From NCBI RefSeq assembly GCF_003318255.1, contig NZ_QOCF01000004.1:124001-188000 (forward strand): a stretch of DNA of 64,000 nt, written 5' to 3'. The first letter of the stretch is position 1. Each line of letters starts with the position of its first letter. Below the pieces are notes generated by a model that was not told the DNA's origin, ran no database searches, and saw only the letters and a list, made by a program, of their open reading frames with translations. The stretch comes from Ruegeria sp. A3M17. GTDB taxonomy: Bacteria > Pseudomonadota > Alphaproteobacteria > Rhodobacterales > Rhodobacteraceae. This document shows positions 43,654 to 52,375 of this stretch, one piece after another. Made by a program: the position numbers and the translations under genes.

Positions 43654-44270
43654 GCGCTGTAATCGTAACAGGTACCGACACCGGTGTCGGGAAAACGGTT
43701 TTTGCTGCGGGCCTAACGGCCGCGCTTGGCGCAACCTATTGGAAACCGGTGCAATCCGGGCTTGAGGATGCAACGGACACAGAAACCGTCGCGACGCTTT
43801 CCGGTGCTGAAATTTTGCCGGAAGCCTATCGCCTGAACATGCCAGCCTCACCCCATTTGTCGGCCGAGGACATGGGCGTCGAGATTTCGCCGGATCGGCT
43901 TGCGCTGCCGCAAGTCAACGGGCCCTTGGTCGTCGAGGGGGCAGGCGGGATCATGGTGCCGCTGAACCGCAAGACCTTTTTCCTTGATGTTATCTCGGTG
44001 TGGCAGGCACCCGTGGTTCTTGTGGCGCGGACCGCATTGGGCACGATCAACCACACAAGCCTGTCCCTGATGGCCTTGCGGGGCGCAGGTTGCAACGTCG
44101 TCGGTGTAGCGTTCGTAGGCGACGCTGAGCCGGAGGTTGAACAGACCATCGCCGAGATGTGTCAGGTTACCCATTTGGGACGCTTGCCGTATCTTGAAAC
44201 CCTGACGCGAGAAACGCTGTCGGCTGCCTTCCATGCGATCGACACCGCAACAATTCGGAGGGTTCTGTGA
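43650..44270 (+). CDS. bioD: Dethiobiotin synthetase
   Basis: 206 aa, normal length. The P-loop TGTDTGVGKTVFAAGL is at residues 7-22 and the substrate-facing KPVQSG follows; VVEGAGGIMVPL is the family core. ATP-dependent carboxylation of diaminopelargonic acid to dethiobiotin. Overlaps bioA by ATGA-type junction. Confidence 0.96.
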   Translation: MSAVIVTGTDTGVGKTVFAAGLTAALGATYWKPVQSGLEDATDTETVATLSGAEILPEAYRLNMPASPHLSAEDMGVEISPDRLALPQVNGPLVVEGAGGIMVPLNRKTFFLDVISVWQAPVVLVARTALGTINHTSLSLMALRGAGCNVVGVAFVGDAEPEVEQTIAEMCQVTHLGRLPYLETLTRETLSAAFHAIDTATIRRVL

Positions 44271-45553
44271 CCGCTCTGGAGTTTGACGCTCGCCACCTGT
44301 GGCATCCCTATACGAATGTTCTGAACCCCGGCCCGATGCATCTGATCACCGAGGCCGAAGGGGTGTGGCTGACCCGAGACGACGGCACACGGATGATCGA
44401 CGCAATGTCGTCGTGGTGGTGTGCGGTGCACGGGCATCGTCATCCGGCCATTACGGCTGCGATGCAGGAACAGCTGCAGCAAATGCCCCATGTCATGTTC
44501 GGTGGCCTGACGCATCAACCCGCGATTGAACTCGGTCGCAAGCTGGTCGGGCTGTTGCCTGACGGGCTGGATCGCATTTTCTATAGTGACAGCGGGTCGG
44601 TCGCGATTGAAGTCGCATTGAAAATGGCCGTGCAGTATCAGATGGCGCTGGGTCACACGCGGCGCACGCAATTTGCGACCGTTCGCGGCGGCTATCACGG
44701 GGACACATGGAAAGCGATGAGCGTTTGCGACCCCGAGAATGGGATGCATGGGCTGTTCAGCGGCGCGCTGTCGATCCAACATTTCCTGCCACGCCCGCCG
44801 ATATCGTTCGATCAGGAATGGACGGATGATCCAACCCTGAATGGGCTGGATGCATTAGCAGAGCTGCTGGAAACCAAAGCCGATCAAATCGCGGCCCTGA
44901 TCCTTGAGCCAGTGATCCAGGGCGCGGGTGGTATGTATTTCTATCACCCCAAGTGGCTAAAAGGCGCGCAAGACCTGTGTAAATCGCACGGAATTCTTGT
45001 GATTTTTGACGAAATCGCGACCGGGTTTGGCCGCACGGGCGAACTGTTCGCGATGCATCATGCTGAAGTGGTTCCGGACATCATCTGCCTGGGCAAAGCG
45101 CTGACAGGTGGCCATATTACTCTGGCCGCGACCGCCACGACTGAGGATGTCGCGCGTCGAATTGGTGAAAGCAAAGCCAGCGTTCTGATGCATGGCCCGA
45201 CCTATATGGCCAACCCGCTGGCCTGTTCTGCCGCAGTGGCCAGTTTGGACCAACTATCGGTTAGAGATTGGCGCGCCGAAGTGCACGCGATCGCCGACCA
45301 GATGAAGCAAGAGCTTGCCCCCGCACGTGAATTGCCAGGCGTTGCCGATGTGCGCGTGCTTGGCGCGATCGGGGTCATCGAAATGGAGCAATGGGTTGAT
45401 CCCGCGGTTGCGCATGCGCTGGCACCCGATACCGGAATTTGGTTGCGCCCGTTTGCCCGCAACATCTATTGCATGCCGCCTTACATCATCTCCGCCGACG
45501 AATTGAGCCGCGTAACATCGGCCATGATCTCCCTGGTCCGAGGCCTGTCATGA
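44267..45553 (+). CDS. bioA: Adenosylmethionine-8-amino-7-oxononanoate aminotransferase
   Basis: 428 aa class III aminotransferase. LWHPYTNV at the start and SSWWCAVHGHRHP are typical of BioA; the PLP lysine is in CLGKALTGGHITLAAT and the PLP aspartate in VIFDEIATGFGRTG. GTG start overlapping the bioD stop. Makes diaminopelargonic acid using S-adenosylmethionine as amino donor. Confidence 0.96.
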   Translation: MTALEFDARHLWHPYTNVLNPGPMHLITEAEGVWLTRDDGTRMIDAMSSWWCAVHGHRHPAITAAMQEQLQQMPHVMFGGLTHQPAIELGRKLVGLLPDGLDRIFYSDSGSVAIEVALKMAVQYQMALGHTRRTQFATVRGGYHGDTWKAMSVCDPENGMHGLFSGALSIQHFLPRPPISFDQEWTDDPTLNGLDALAELLETKADQIAALILEPVIQGAGGMYFYHPKWLKGAQDLCKSHGILVIFDEIATGFGRTGELFAMHHAEVVPDIICLGKALTGGHITLAATATTEDVARRIGESKASVLMHGPTYMANPLACSAAVASLDQLSVRDWRAEVHAIADQMKQELAPARELPGVADVRVLGAIGVIEMEQWVDPAVAHALAPDTGIWLRPFARNIYCMPPYIISADELSRVTSAMISLVRGLS

Positions 45554-46170
45554 AACAGCAGTGGCTATCGCGGTCGGGAACGGAAGAATTGATCCTGATT
45601 TTTGGCGGTTGGGCGCTGGGGGCTGCGCCTTTTGCTGGCCTTTCAGGGCGCGGTGATGTGCTATTAGTCGACGACTTCCGCCACCTTGACGATCCTCTGC
45701 CTGACATTGCGCAATATGATCGCGTCAATTTGATTGCCTTTTCTTTCGGCGTCGCATCTGCGGGCCATTGGCTGGCGCAAACCGGATATTTCCCTGATCG
45801 GCTGATTGCTATCAGTGGCACGCTATGCCCTGCTGACCCCGAGCGTGGCATCGCGCCGGATATGATCCGCGCCACGGCGGATAACCTGACCGAAGCCAGT
45901 TTAGCAAAGTTCTGTCGCCGCGCCGGATTGAATGGACCGGTTCCCGAAATTGACATGGAGGCCGCGCAGGCAGAGCTTCACGCCGTGATCGACCGTGGTG
46001 GCGCACCCGAGGTGGCATTTGACCGGATTTGGATCCCCCAGCGGGACCGTATTATCCCGCCCCCCGCGCAAGAGGCGGCATGGGCGCATCAACAGTCTGC
46101 CGCGCGTGACATAGCCACCCCGCATGTCCCGTTTCGCGATGGTCAGAACTGGCAGGAGTGGGTCGCATGA
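45550..46170 (+). CDS. bioG: Pimeloyl-ACP methyl ester esterase, BioG type
   Basis: 206 aa alpha/beta-hydrolase of the BioG family, the esterase that ends the BioC-initiated pimeloyl-ACP pathway in many bacteria lacking BioH. Nucleophile serine in LIAFSFGVASAG, likely aspartate in PQRDRIIPP and histidine in TPHVPFRDG. The true start is the ATG at 45550, overlapping the bioA stop; a longer in-frame extension upstream lies inside bioA. It pairs with bioC directly downstream. Confidence 0.9.
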   Translation: MKQQWLSRSGTEELILIFGGWALGAAPFAGLSGRGDVLLVDDFRHLDDPLPDIAQYDRVNLIAFSFGVASAGHWLAQTGYFPDRLIAISGTLCPADPERGIAPDMIRATADNLTEASLAKFCRRAGLNGPVPEIDMEAAQAELHAVIDRGGAPEVAFDRIWIPQRDRIIPPPAQEAAWAHQQSAARDIATPHVPFRDGQNWQEWVA

Positions 46171-46925
46171 ACGTGCAGATCGCGGACCGCGTCCAGCGCA
46201 GTTTCAGTCGCAGTTTCCGCAGCTATCACGGCTCGGCCAGCCAGCAAGCCAAAATCGCGGATCGGCTGGTCGATGAGATGCGGGCCGGCGGCGCGCCGCA
46301 TCATTTCGCGACCGGATTGGAATTTGGGTGTGGTACCGGCCACCTCACGCATCGGATGTGTAGCGCATTCGATATTTGTCAGTTGACGGTCAATGACCTG
46401 TCGCCCGAAGCAGCTGAGACCGCAACATCGGTCGGCGCGGATTTTTTATGTGGTGATGCCAAAACTGTTGAATGGCCATCTCAGCCCAATTTGGTCATGT
46501 CCGCATCCATGATCCAATGGCTGTTCGATCCCGTAGCCTTTTTGCAAAAGGCGGCCAACGCATTGGCTCCTGGCGGGTGGTTGGCGGTTTCAGGCTTTGG
46601 ACCGGAACAATACCGGGAACTGGTGAAAGTCGGCTCCACTGCCAAGGCGCCGGGCTTGTGCCGATCTGAAGATCTGGCCGCGGCGATCAAAGGCCAGTTA
46701 GAGATAATCAGTTGCGGTGAAAACCTTTCTGAACTGCACTTTGATACGCCCCGAGGCGTTCTCAATCATCTTCGAAAAACTGGGGTCAACGGGCGCGCGC
46801 AGAAGGTCTGGACCAAAACCAGTCTTGCCCAATTCACGGAACAATATGTCCGTCACTTTGGCGGCGATAATGGCGTGTCCCTGACATATAACCCGATATG
46901 GATTGTGGCCCGCAAACAAGGTTGA
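46167..46925 (+). CDS. bioC: Malonyl-ACP O-methyltransferase
   Basis: 252 aa SAM-dependent methyltransferase that primes pimelate synthesis. The SAM-binding motif I is GLEFGCGTGHLTH, preceded by the BioC-type N-terminus (RVQRSFSRSFRSYHGSASQQ); MSASMIQWLFDP follows. The ATG at 46167 is chosen (AGGAG 9 nt upstream, ATGA overlap with bioG); a GTG 9 nt earlier would sit on the ribosome site. Last gene of the operon; it converges with the giant surface-protein gene only 6 nt away. Confidence 0.92.
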   Translation: MNVQIADRVQRSFSRSFRSYHGSASQQAKIADRLVDEMRAGGAPHHFATGLEFGCGTGHLTHRMCSAFDICQLTVNDLSPEAAETATSVGADFLCGDAKTVEWPSQPNLVMSASMIQWLFDPVAFLQKAANALAPGGWLAVSGFGPEQYRELVKVGSTAKAPGLCRSEDLAAAIKGQLEIISCGENLSELHFDTPRGVLNHLRKTGVNGRAQKVWTKTSLAQFTEQYVRHFGGDNGVSLTYNPIWIVARKQG

Positions 46926-46931
46926 ATGCTG

Positions 46932-49900
46932 CTACCAATCAATGCGCTCATAGGCTTCGGTCTCGATACACGAGATCTCAGAGCCCGGGTTGGTCAATAC
47001 CGCTTCGGCCATGACATCACTGTCGGTTTCCCCGTCACTTTGCGCAAAATCCAAGTGCCACAGCGCCGGCGGTTCAACCTGTATTGTCGCAGCAAGCGTT
47101 TCGGACAGATCAGGGGCAAGGTCCTTTGCAATTTCATCTGTCTGCCCGACGTCCAGCGCAAAGGGAATCTCTGAGGACAATTGCGCCCCGTTAAATCCGG
47201 TGTCCGTCACCGCGATTTCCCCTTCGATTGCGCCTTCAAATCCAGGGGGTGGAGATATCTCAAGAAAGTCGAGATCCCAGCCAGACAGATCCGCCGAACC
47301 GCCATCTGTCATCAGTGAATTCTCACCGCTGATCAGCAGCGTATTTGGTGGCAGCCCTTCCAGAGATACGGCAGCATGATCGCTTGCTTGGTCCAACTCG
47401 ATTGCGACTTCGACCGTCCCGTTTTCGTCGACTGTTGGTCGTGGGTCAGCCTGCAAAAGCTCGCGCCCCGTTGTGTCCGGCCCGTCCCATTCCAATTTCA
47501 GCCCCGCACGGCCGTAATTCTCAAAATATCGGACTTCGATATCATAAGTACCCGGTTCCAGGTCGATTTCTCCGGACCGCGTTCGGAACCCATGCAGACC
47601 ATCATTGTCCACGATCCTTATTCCGTTGACAAAGACGGCTACGCCATCGTCCGCACCGGCAAAAAACGTGTAGGAACCGCCTTCTTCTATTGTGATTTGA
47701 CCTTCGAGTTTTGCCCCAAACGTATCCCCTGAACCGCCTTCCCAGAATGAGCTGCGACTGTTTTCATAGTTGATTTCAGGCACAAATTCCTGATGTGTCG
47801 GCTCAGCGGACCAGTCGATGTCGTCCAACTCTGACAACCTGCTGTCCATGTCAAAATAACTGGCACGGAATCCGCCCACCATTTTGGCATCTGGTGCGGG
47901 CAAGTCAGCCTGAGTTACTTCGAAAGTCAGGTATTGTACGCCGTCGTGACTGCTGTTTTCACCGGTTGGCGTAGAATGATGCAGGGCTGCTTCGACCGTT
48001 CCCTCAAATTCTGGCGGCGGTGTTACTGTGATCATTCCACCTTGCCAGCCTCCCATCTCTGCGATCCCGTCCGCGTTTGCCGCGAATGCGGTTCCGCCAG
48101 TCTCGATAATTGTCCCGGTGGGCAGACCTGTCAGTTCGAACGTGGTTTCCTCGGTCACGCTGAGCGTTCCCATATCCACATCAATGGCCAGCGGCATGCC
48201 GGATACGGTTTGGGCCTCGGACATGTCCGGGGCTGTAACCCTCTCTCGCCCATCAAGACCTGGGCCTTCCCATTCAAGTTTCAGTCCAGCCCGTCCGTAA
48301 TTTTCGAAGTATCGGATTTCGATCGAATGTGTTCCCGGTTCAAGCTCAATTTCACCTGTTCGAGTTCGAAACCCGTGCAGCCCGTCATTTTCAACGACGG
48401 GTTTGCCGTTGATTACCAACATCGCACCATCATCGGCGCCCAGAAAAAAAGTGAATGTTCCGCCTTGCTCAACCTCGATACTGCCATTGATCTGGACGCC
48501 GAACGTGTCTTTCGCGCCTCCATCCCAGAATGTGTCGTGACTGTTTGCGTAGTTGATTTCGGACGTAACCTCTTCATGGGTCGGTTCTGCGGTCCAGTTG
48601 ATGTCTTCCAGTTTGGAAAGACGATGATCAACGTCGAAGTGTTTGGCGTGAAACCCTGACGAAAACGTCATCTCGTACGTATCCGCCACATTGACAGTAA
48701 AGCTTTCGGTCTGACGCAACCCGCCGTCGTCGATCACTGTGACATCAACAGTGACCGAGGGTGCCACTTCATAATCCAACGCAACACCGGGTTTCAGACG
48801 CAGTTCACCACCGATGACTTCGAACCGGTCATCCGAGATTTGGAACCTATGGGTATCGCGCTGATCCGGATCCTCGAAACTGAGCCGCCCCACGACTGCA
48901 CCGTCGACATTTTCGGCCACGGTCTGCTCTGCGGCGGTCAGTGTGATGTTATCAACCAGGGCGTCGTAGGTATCATTATGGCCCTCAGGTTCGCGCAGTT
49001 TCAGCGTATCCTGTCCTGTTCCAACGACCTGCAGTTGGAACGTTTCCCAAACTGCGGATTGCGGGTCCAGTTCCGCCACCAGATTGCCGTTCCAATAGAC
49101 CTCGACTGTATCGGTTCCACCTGCGAGGCGCTCACGCAGGTCAATGCCCAGATCATAGAGCTGACCATCCTCTGTTTGGACGACCTGGGAAATACTGTCG
49201 ACGCCCCGTCCATGATCCATCTCAAGCAGCTGATCGCCATCGGACGCTTTCGTACCGCCTAGATGATCCCAAATTTCCAATCCGTGCGCGTCTTGCCAGG
49301 ACCCGCTTTCATCCGAGCCAAAGCCTTTCCACTTGCCCATATCCAAATCAAATTCTTCGAAACTGCCATTCTGAATGAGGTTTTTAGCACTGTGGCCCAG
49401 CACCAGACCCGTCGGACCCTCGTTCACATCCTGAACGTCCACGATGAAACGCTCGGTCAGGGTGGCCCCGCCAGCATCCGTGACGGTGACGTCGACCTCT
49501 ATCTGTGCCGCTTCCTCATGATTCAGCGCAATGCCAGGCTTTAGCTGCAACTTGCCGTCCACGATTTCAAAACGGTCGTCCGAAATGTCAAAGCTGTGCG
49601 TGTCCGACGCGTCCGGGTCTACGATGGAAATGTTCCCGATCACCGCACCATTGGCGTTCTCGGCAACAGAAGTGTTGTCCAGCTCCAGATCTGCCGGACC
49701 CTCGTTCACATCCTGAACGTCCACGATGAAACGCTCGGTCAGGGTGGACTCGCCAGCGTCCGTCACGGTGACGTCGACCTCTATCTGCGCCGCTTCTTCA
49801 TGATCCAACGCAATGCCGGGCTTTAGCTGCAACTTGCCGTCCACGATTTCAAAACGGTCGTCCGAGATGTCAAAGCTGTGCGTGTCCGACGCATCCGCGT

Positions 49901-50492
49901 CCACGATCGAGATGTTTCCGATCAATGCCCCATTGGCGTTCTCGGCAACAGAAGTGTTATCCAGGGTGACCTCTTGCGGAGCATTGTTCTCGGTCTGCGT
50001 GTCGGTTGGTATTGCCGGGGCTGCATCCAGACTGGGTACGCTTGGCAGCTCTGGACGAGAGACCGGGCCGCTTACATGGGTATTTCCCACACCTTCTGTT
50101 GTTTGGGGCGTTGAAATTGCGACTCTGAATGCTTCCACCCCAGCCGCGCTTTCGGCAATTTCCATCGCCTCTGCCTTGGTGTTCTGTGCAATTGACCCAG
50201 CCAACGTGTTCGTTGAATTAAAGGTATGGGCGACGGGATCAGTGTTTGTGACGTTGCCGGACTGTTGCGCATGCACGGTGCGAGGGCTCAACTCGTCCGG
50301 GGCACCCTCGTTCCGAATATTCCGCGCCAATGTCCCAGAGAATTGTTGGCCTGTGTGTAACGAACTGCGCGTCGGATCTTCGCTTGGCCCGACAACATTG
50401 CGGGAAAGATGAGAGGCGATCTCGTGTAGTTCGTCCATATCGGCCTGTGCAGACCCTGCGTGAAAATTCAGGTCGTTCTCTAGTTTACCCAT
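46932..50492 (-). CDS. Giant cadherin-like/PA14 repeat protein, putative secreted adhesin
   Basis: 1186 aa. Order of parts: low-complexity N-terminus (1-170, no Sec signal); two nearly identical cadherin-like repeats (about 175-365, each with SVAENANG, DISDDRFEIVDGKLQLKPG); a jelly-roll-like carbohydrate-binding segment (370-520, NLIQNGSFEEFDLDMGKWKG); a diverged cadherin-like repeat (525-605); PA14 domain (about 610-745, FLGADDGAMLVINGKPVVEN); PA14 domain (about 865-1000, FFAGADDGVAVFVNGIR). Acidic, calcium-binding in character. No RTX nonapeptides. ATG at 50492 with GGGGAA upstream. Divergent from the ABC/HlyD cassette, which probably exports it. Glycan-binding adhesion is inferred. Confidence 0.85.
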   Translation of the reverse strand: MGKLENDLNFHAGSAQADMDELHEIASHLSRNVVGPSEDPTRSSLHTGQQFSGTLARNIRNEGAPDELSPRTVHAQQSGNVTNTDPVAHTFNSTNTLAGSIAQNTKAEAMEIAESAAGVEAFRVAISTPQTTEGVGNTHVSGPVSRPELPSVPSLDAAPAIPTDTQTENNAPQEVTLDNTSVAENANGALIGNISIVDADASDTHSFDISDDRFEIVDGKLQLKPGIALDHEEAAQIEVDVTVTDAGESTLTERFIVDVQDVNEGPADLELDNTSVAENANGAVIGNISIVDPDASDTHSFDISDDRFEIVDGKLQLKPGIALNHEEAAQIEVDVTVTDAGGATLTERFIVDVQDVNEGPTGLVLGHSAKNLIQNGSFEEFDLDMGKWKGFGSDESGSWQDAHGLEIWDHLGGTKASDGDQLLEMDHGRGVDSISQVVQTEDGQLYDLGIDLRERLAGGTDTVEVYWNGNLVAELDPQSAVWETFQLQVVGTGQDTLKLREPEGHNDTYDALVDNITLTAAEQTVAENVDGAVVGRLSFEDPDQRDTHRFQISDDRFEVIGGELRLKPGVALDYEVAPSVTVDVTVIDDGGLRQTESFTVNVADTYEMTFSSGFHAKHFDVDHRLSKLEDINWTAEPTHEEVTSEINYANSHDTFWDGGAKDTFGVQINGSIEVEQGGTFTFFLGADDGAMLVINGKPVVENDGLHGFRTRTGEIELEPGTHSIEIRYFENYGRAGLKLEWEGPGLDGRERVTAPDMSEAQTVSGMPLAIDVDMGTLSVTEETTFELTGLPTGTIIETGGTAFAANADGIAEMGGWQGGMITVTPPPEFEGTVEAALHHSTPTGENSSHDGVQYLTFEVTQADLPAPDAKMVGGFRASYFDMDSRLSELDDIDWSAEPTHQEFVPEINYENSRSSFWEGGSGDTFGAKLEGQITIEEGGSYTFFAGADDGVAVFVNGIRIVDNDGLHGFRTRSGEIDLEPGTYDIEVRYFENYGRAGLKLEWDGPDTTGRELLQADPRPTVDENGTVEVAIELDQASDHAAVSLEGLPPNTLLISGENSLMTDGGSADLSGWDLDFLEISPPPGFEGAIEGEIAVTDTGFNGAQLSSEIPFALDVGQTDEIAKDLAPDLSETLAATIQVEPPALWHLDFAQSDGETDSDVMAEAVLTNPGSEISCIETEAYERIDW
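49415..49978. repeat. Tandem 282-bp repeat within the surface-protein gene
   Basis: Two nearly identical 282-bp (94-codon) units lie head to tail, about 49415-49696 and 49697-49978. The phase is set by CGTTCACATCCTGAACGTCC, which begins at 49421 and again at 49703. Base-level similarity indicates a recent duplication or gene conversion of a cadherin-like repeat. Confidence 0.85.
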
Positions 50493-50647
50493 CGCACAAT
50501 TCCCCAAACAACAGCTGATTCATCGTATTTGGTAACACGCGCCCGCCGATAACGGGCAACTAAACGCCTAAATTTAAAAGTAAATCTTAGGAATGATGCG
50601 CCGGGGAGTTAACGGGTCGTAAACGGAAACTGACCACTCCTGCTGAA

Positions 50648-52375
50648 ATGACCAAGGGGGTGAAAAGCATCATGGAACCGCGTGGATTTGTTGGTCGCAT
50701 TTCGACACCTCACTTTGATATCCCGCTTTGGGTTGCCTCTTTGACTATGAATATTCTGTCGCTTTTGATGCCGATTTCCATCTTGCTGATATTTGATCGG
50801 GTCATCCCATTTCAGTCTACAGACACGCTGCGCGTATTGACGGTGGCACTGGTTATCGGTGCCGGTATGGAGCTGATACTGAGACAGTGCCGTGCCGTCC
50901 TTTTGACAACCACGGCTGAAGGGGCAGCGGTCTGGAATTACCGCCGCTTTATGACCAAAGTTCTGAACGCGAATTCATTGGCCTTCTCGCGTGAACCCGC
51001 CAGCAACTATGCGGAACGCTACGCAGCTATCGGCCAGTTGCGGGACTACCATTCGGGGCAGGGGCAAACACTCTCGATTGATCTGCCCTTTACGGTCTTG
51101 TTTGCGATTCTGATCGGATTGATCGGGGGGTGGCTGATTTTGGTGCCACTGGGCGCGTTTGGCGTCGTGATTGTCTTCGCGGCAGCCATGAAACGGGCGC
51201 AGTGGGCCCTGTTCAAGCGCCGCAAGTCCCTGGACACACGCCGATACGCGTTTTTGGCCGAGATTTTGTCAAATATGCCCACGGCCAAGGCAAACCGGAT
51301 GGAGCCACAATTGGCCCGCCGCTTTGAATTGCTTGAAGATCAGACCGTCGATATCAGCAAAAAGCTGATCCATTTCTCGGGCTTTGCACAAAGCTTTGGA
51401 GCCATTTTCTCGCAGGTGACTGTTGCTGCGATGGGGCTGCTGGGGGCCTACCTGGTGATCATCAACCTGATCGGTATCGCCGAATTGGCTGCCTGCATGC
51501 TGTTGAATGGCCGAATTATCCAGCCTTTGACCAAACTCATGGCGATGTGGGTTCAGTCGGAAAATTCTGCCATTTCACAAGCACGATTGAACGAAATGGA
51601 ACAGCTTGAAACCGGGCAAAGTGTAGGGCTTTCCTACGATCACTTGGGTCAGATCCGGGTATCCGGTTTGTCCATGCGCCGTTTGAAAGGAGAGGGAAGA
51701 GCTTTCTTGCCCCTCAACTTTCAGGTGGAGCAAGGGCAGGGCGTTTTGATTGAGCCCGAAGAAAGTTGGATGGTCGAAGTTTTGTTTGACGCAATGATGG
51801 GGCAGCGAGAACCCGATGAAGGCGGGTTGTTCATTGGCGGCTTGGGGGCATCACAACTGATCGGGTGGCGAGGGCAGGACGCGCTGGTTGCGCTCGAAGC
51901 CGAGCCAGCGATCCTGTCGGGAACACTGCTTGAAAACATCAGCGCTTTTGGTGACGCCGAGTCCGTTGATCGCGCCAAGCAAGTTGCCGTCGCACTTGGG
52001 CTAGAGAAGCGCATTCACCGTTTGCCCATGGGTAATGCAACCCAGCTTAACACCGGAACCGGGTTTGAGGCCGACCCGGTGAACCGTCATCTCATTGCAT
52101 TGACACGGGCCTTGGCGCTGCGGCCGCGAGTGCTTTTGATGAATGAACCAACAGCGGTTTTAGATACAACGGAACGCCAAGCTCTGGCGGATTACCTCCA
52201 ATCCGTTTCACCGCGGCCTACGATGTTTGTGGCAAGCCCGGACCCTCGGATGAGGCAGATTACGGACAGGTGCGTTCGCTTAAGTTTGTCAAACGCCCTG
52301 GATCTGGCGGCATGGGCGATGGACGCAGATCTTGAACGGACTGCCGCAGAAGCCTGGAAAAAGGGTGCCGCATGA
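50648..52375 (+). CDS. Type-I-secretion-like ABC protein with degenerate nucleotide-binding domain
   Basis: 575 aa, architecture of PrtD/HlyB-type exporters: six-helix membrane domain (about residues 25-310) then an ABC domain. The ABC domain is recognisable by position but lacks its motifs: Walker A site reads EPEESWMVEVL, no Q-loop glutamine (LVALEAEPAILSGTLLENI), signature replaced by NTGTGFEADPVNRH, Walker B LLMNEPTAVLD (Asp to Asn), H-loop ASPDP (no His). ATG at 50648 or, with AAGGGGG 11 nt upstream, at 50672. Overlaps the second ABC gene by ATGA; presumably forms a heterodimer with it. Export of the adjacent giant protein is inferred. Confidence 0.82.
   Translation: MTKGVKSIMEPRGFVGRISTPHFDIPLWVASLTMNILSLLMPISILLIFDRVIPFQSTDTLRVLTVALVIGAGMELILRQCRAVLLTTTAEGAAVWNYRRFMTKVLNANSLAFSREPASNYAERYAAIGQLRDYHSGQGQTLSIDLPFTVLFAILIGLIGGWLILVPLGAFGVVIVFAAAMKRAQWALFKRRKSLDTRRYAFLAEILSNMPTAKANRMEPQLARRFELLEDQTVDISKKLIHFSGFAQSFGAIFSQVTVAAMGLLGAYLVIINLIGIAELAACMLLNGRIIQPLTKLMAMWVQSENSAISQARLNEMEQLETGQSVGLSYDHLGQIRVSGLSMRRLKGEGRAFLPLNFQVEQGQGVLIEPEESWMVEVLFDAMMGQREPDEGGLFIGGLGASQLIGWRGQDALVALEAEPAILSGTLLENISAFGDAESVDRAKQVAVALGLEKRIHRLPMGNATQLNTGTGFEADPVNRHLIALTRALALRPRVLLMNEPTAVLDTTERQALADYLQSVSPRPTMFVASPDPRMRQITDRCVRLSLSNALDLAAWAMDADLERTAAEAWKKGAA

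Noticed and set aside
45439..45549. Longer N-terminus for bioG
   Set aside because: The extension lies inside bioA and begins without a ribosome site; the ATG at 45550 gives the usual BioG start and an overlap junction.
46932..50492. RTX toxin or adhesin
   Set aside because: No GGxGxDxUx nonapeptide repeats; aspartate-rich stretches belong to cadherin-like and PA14 domains.
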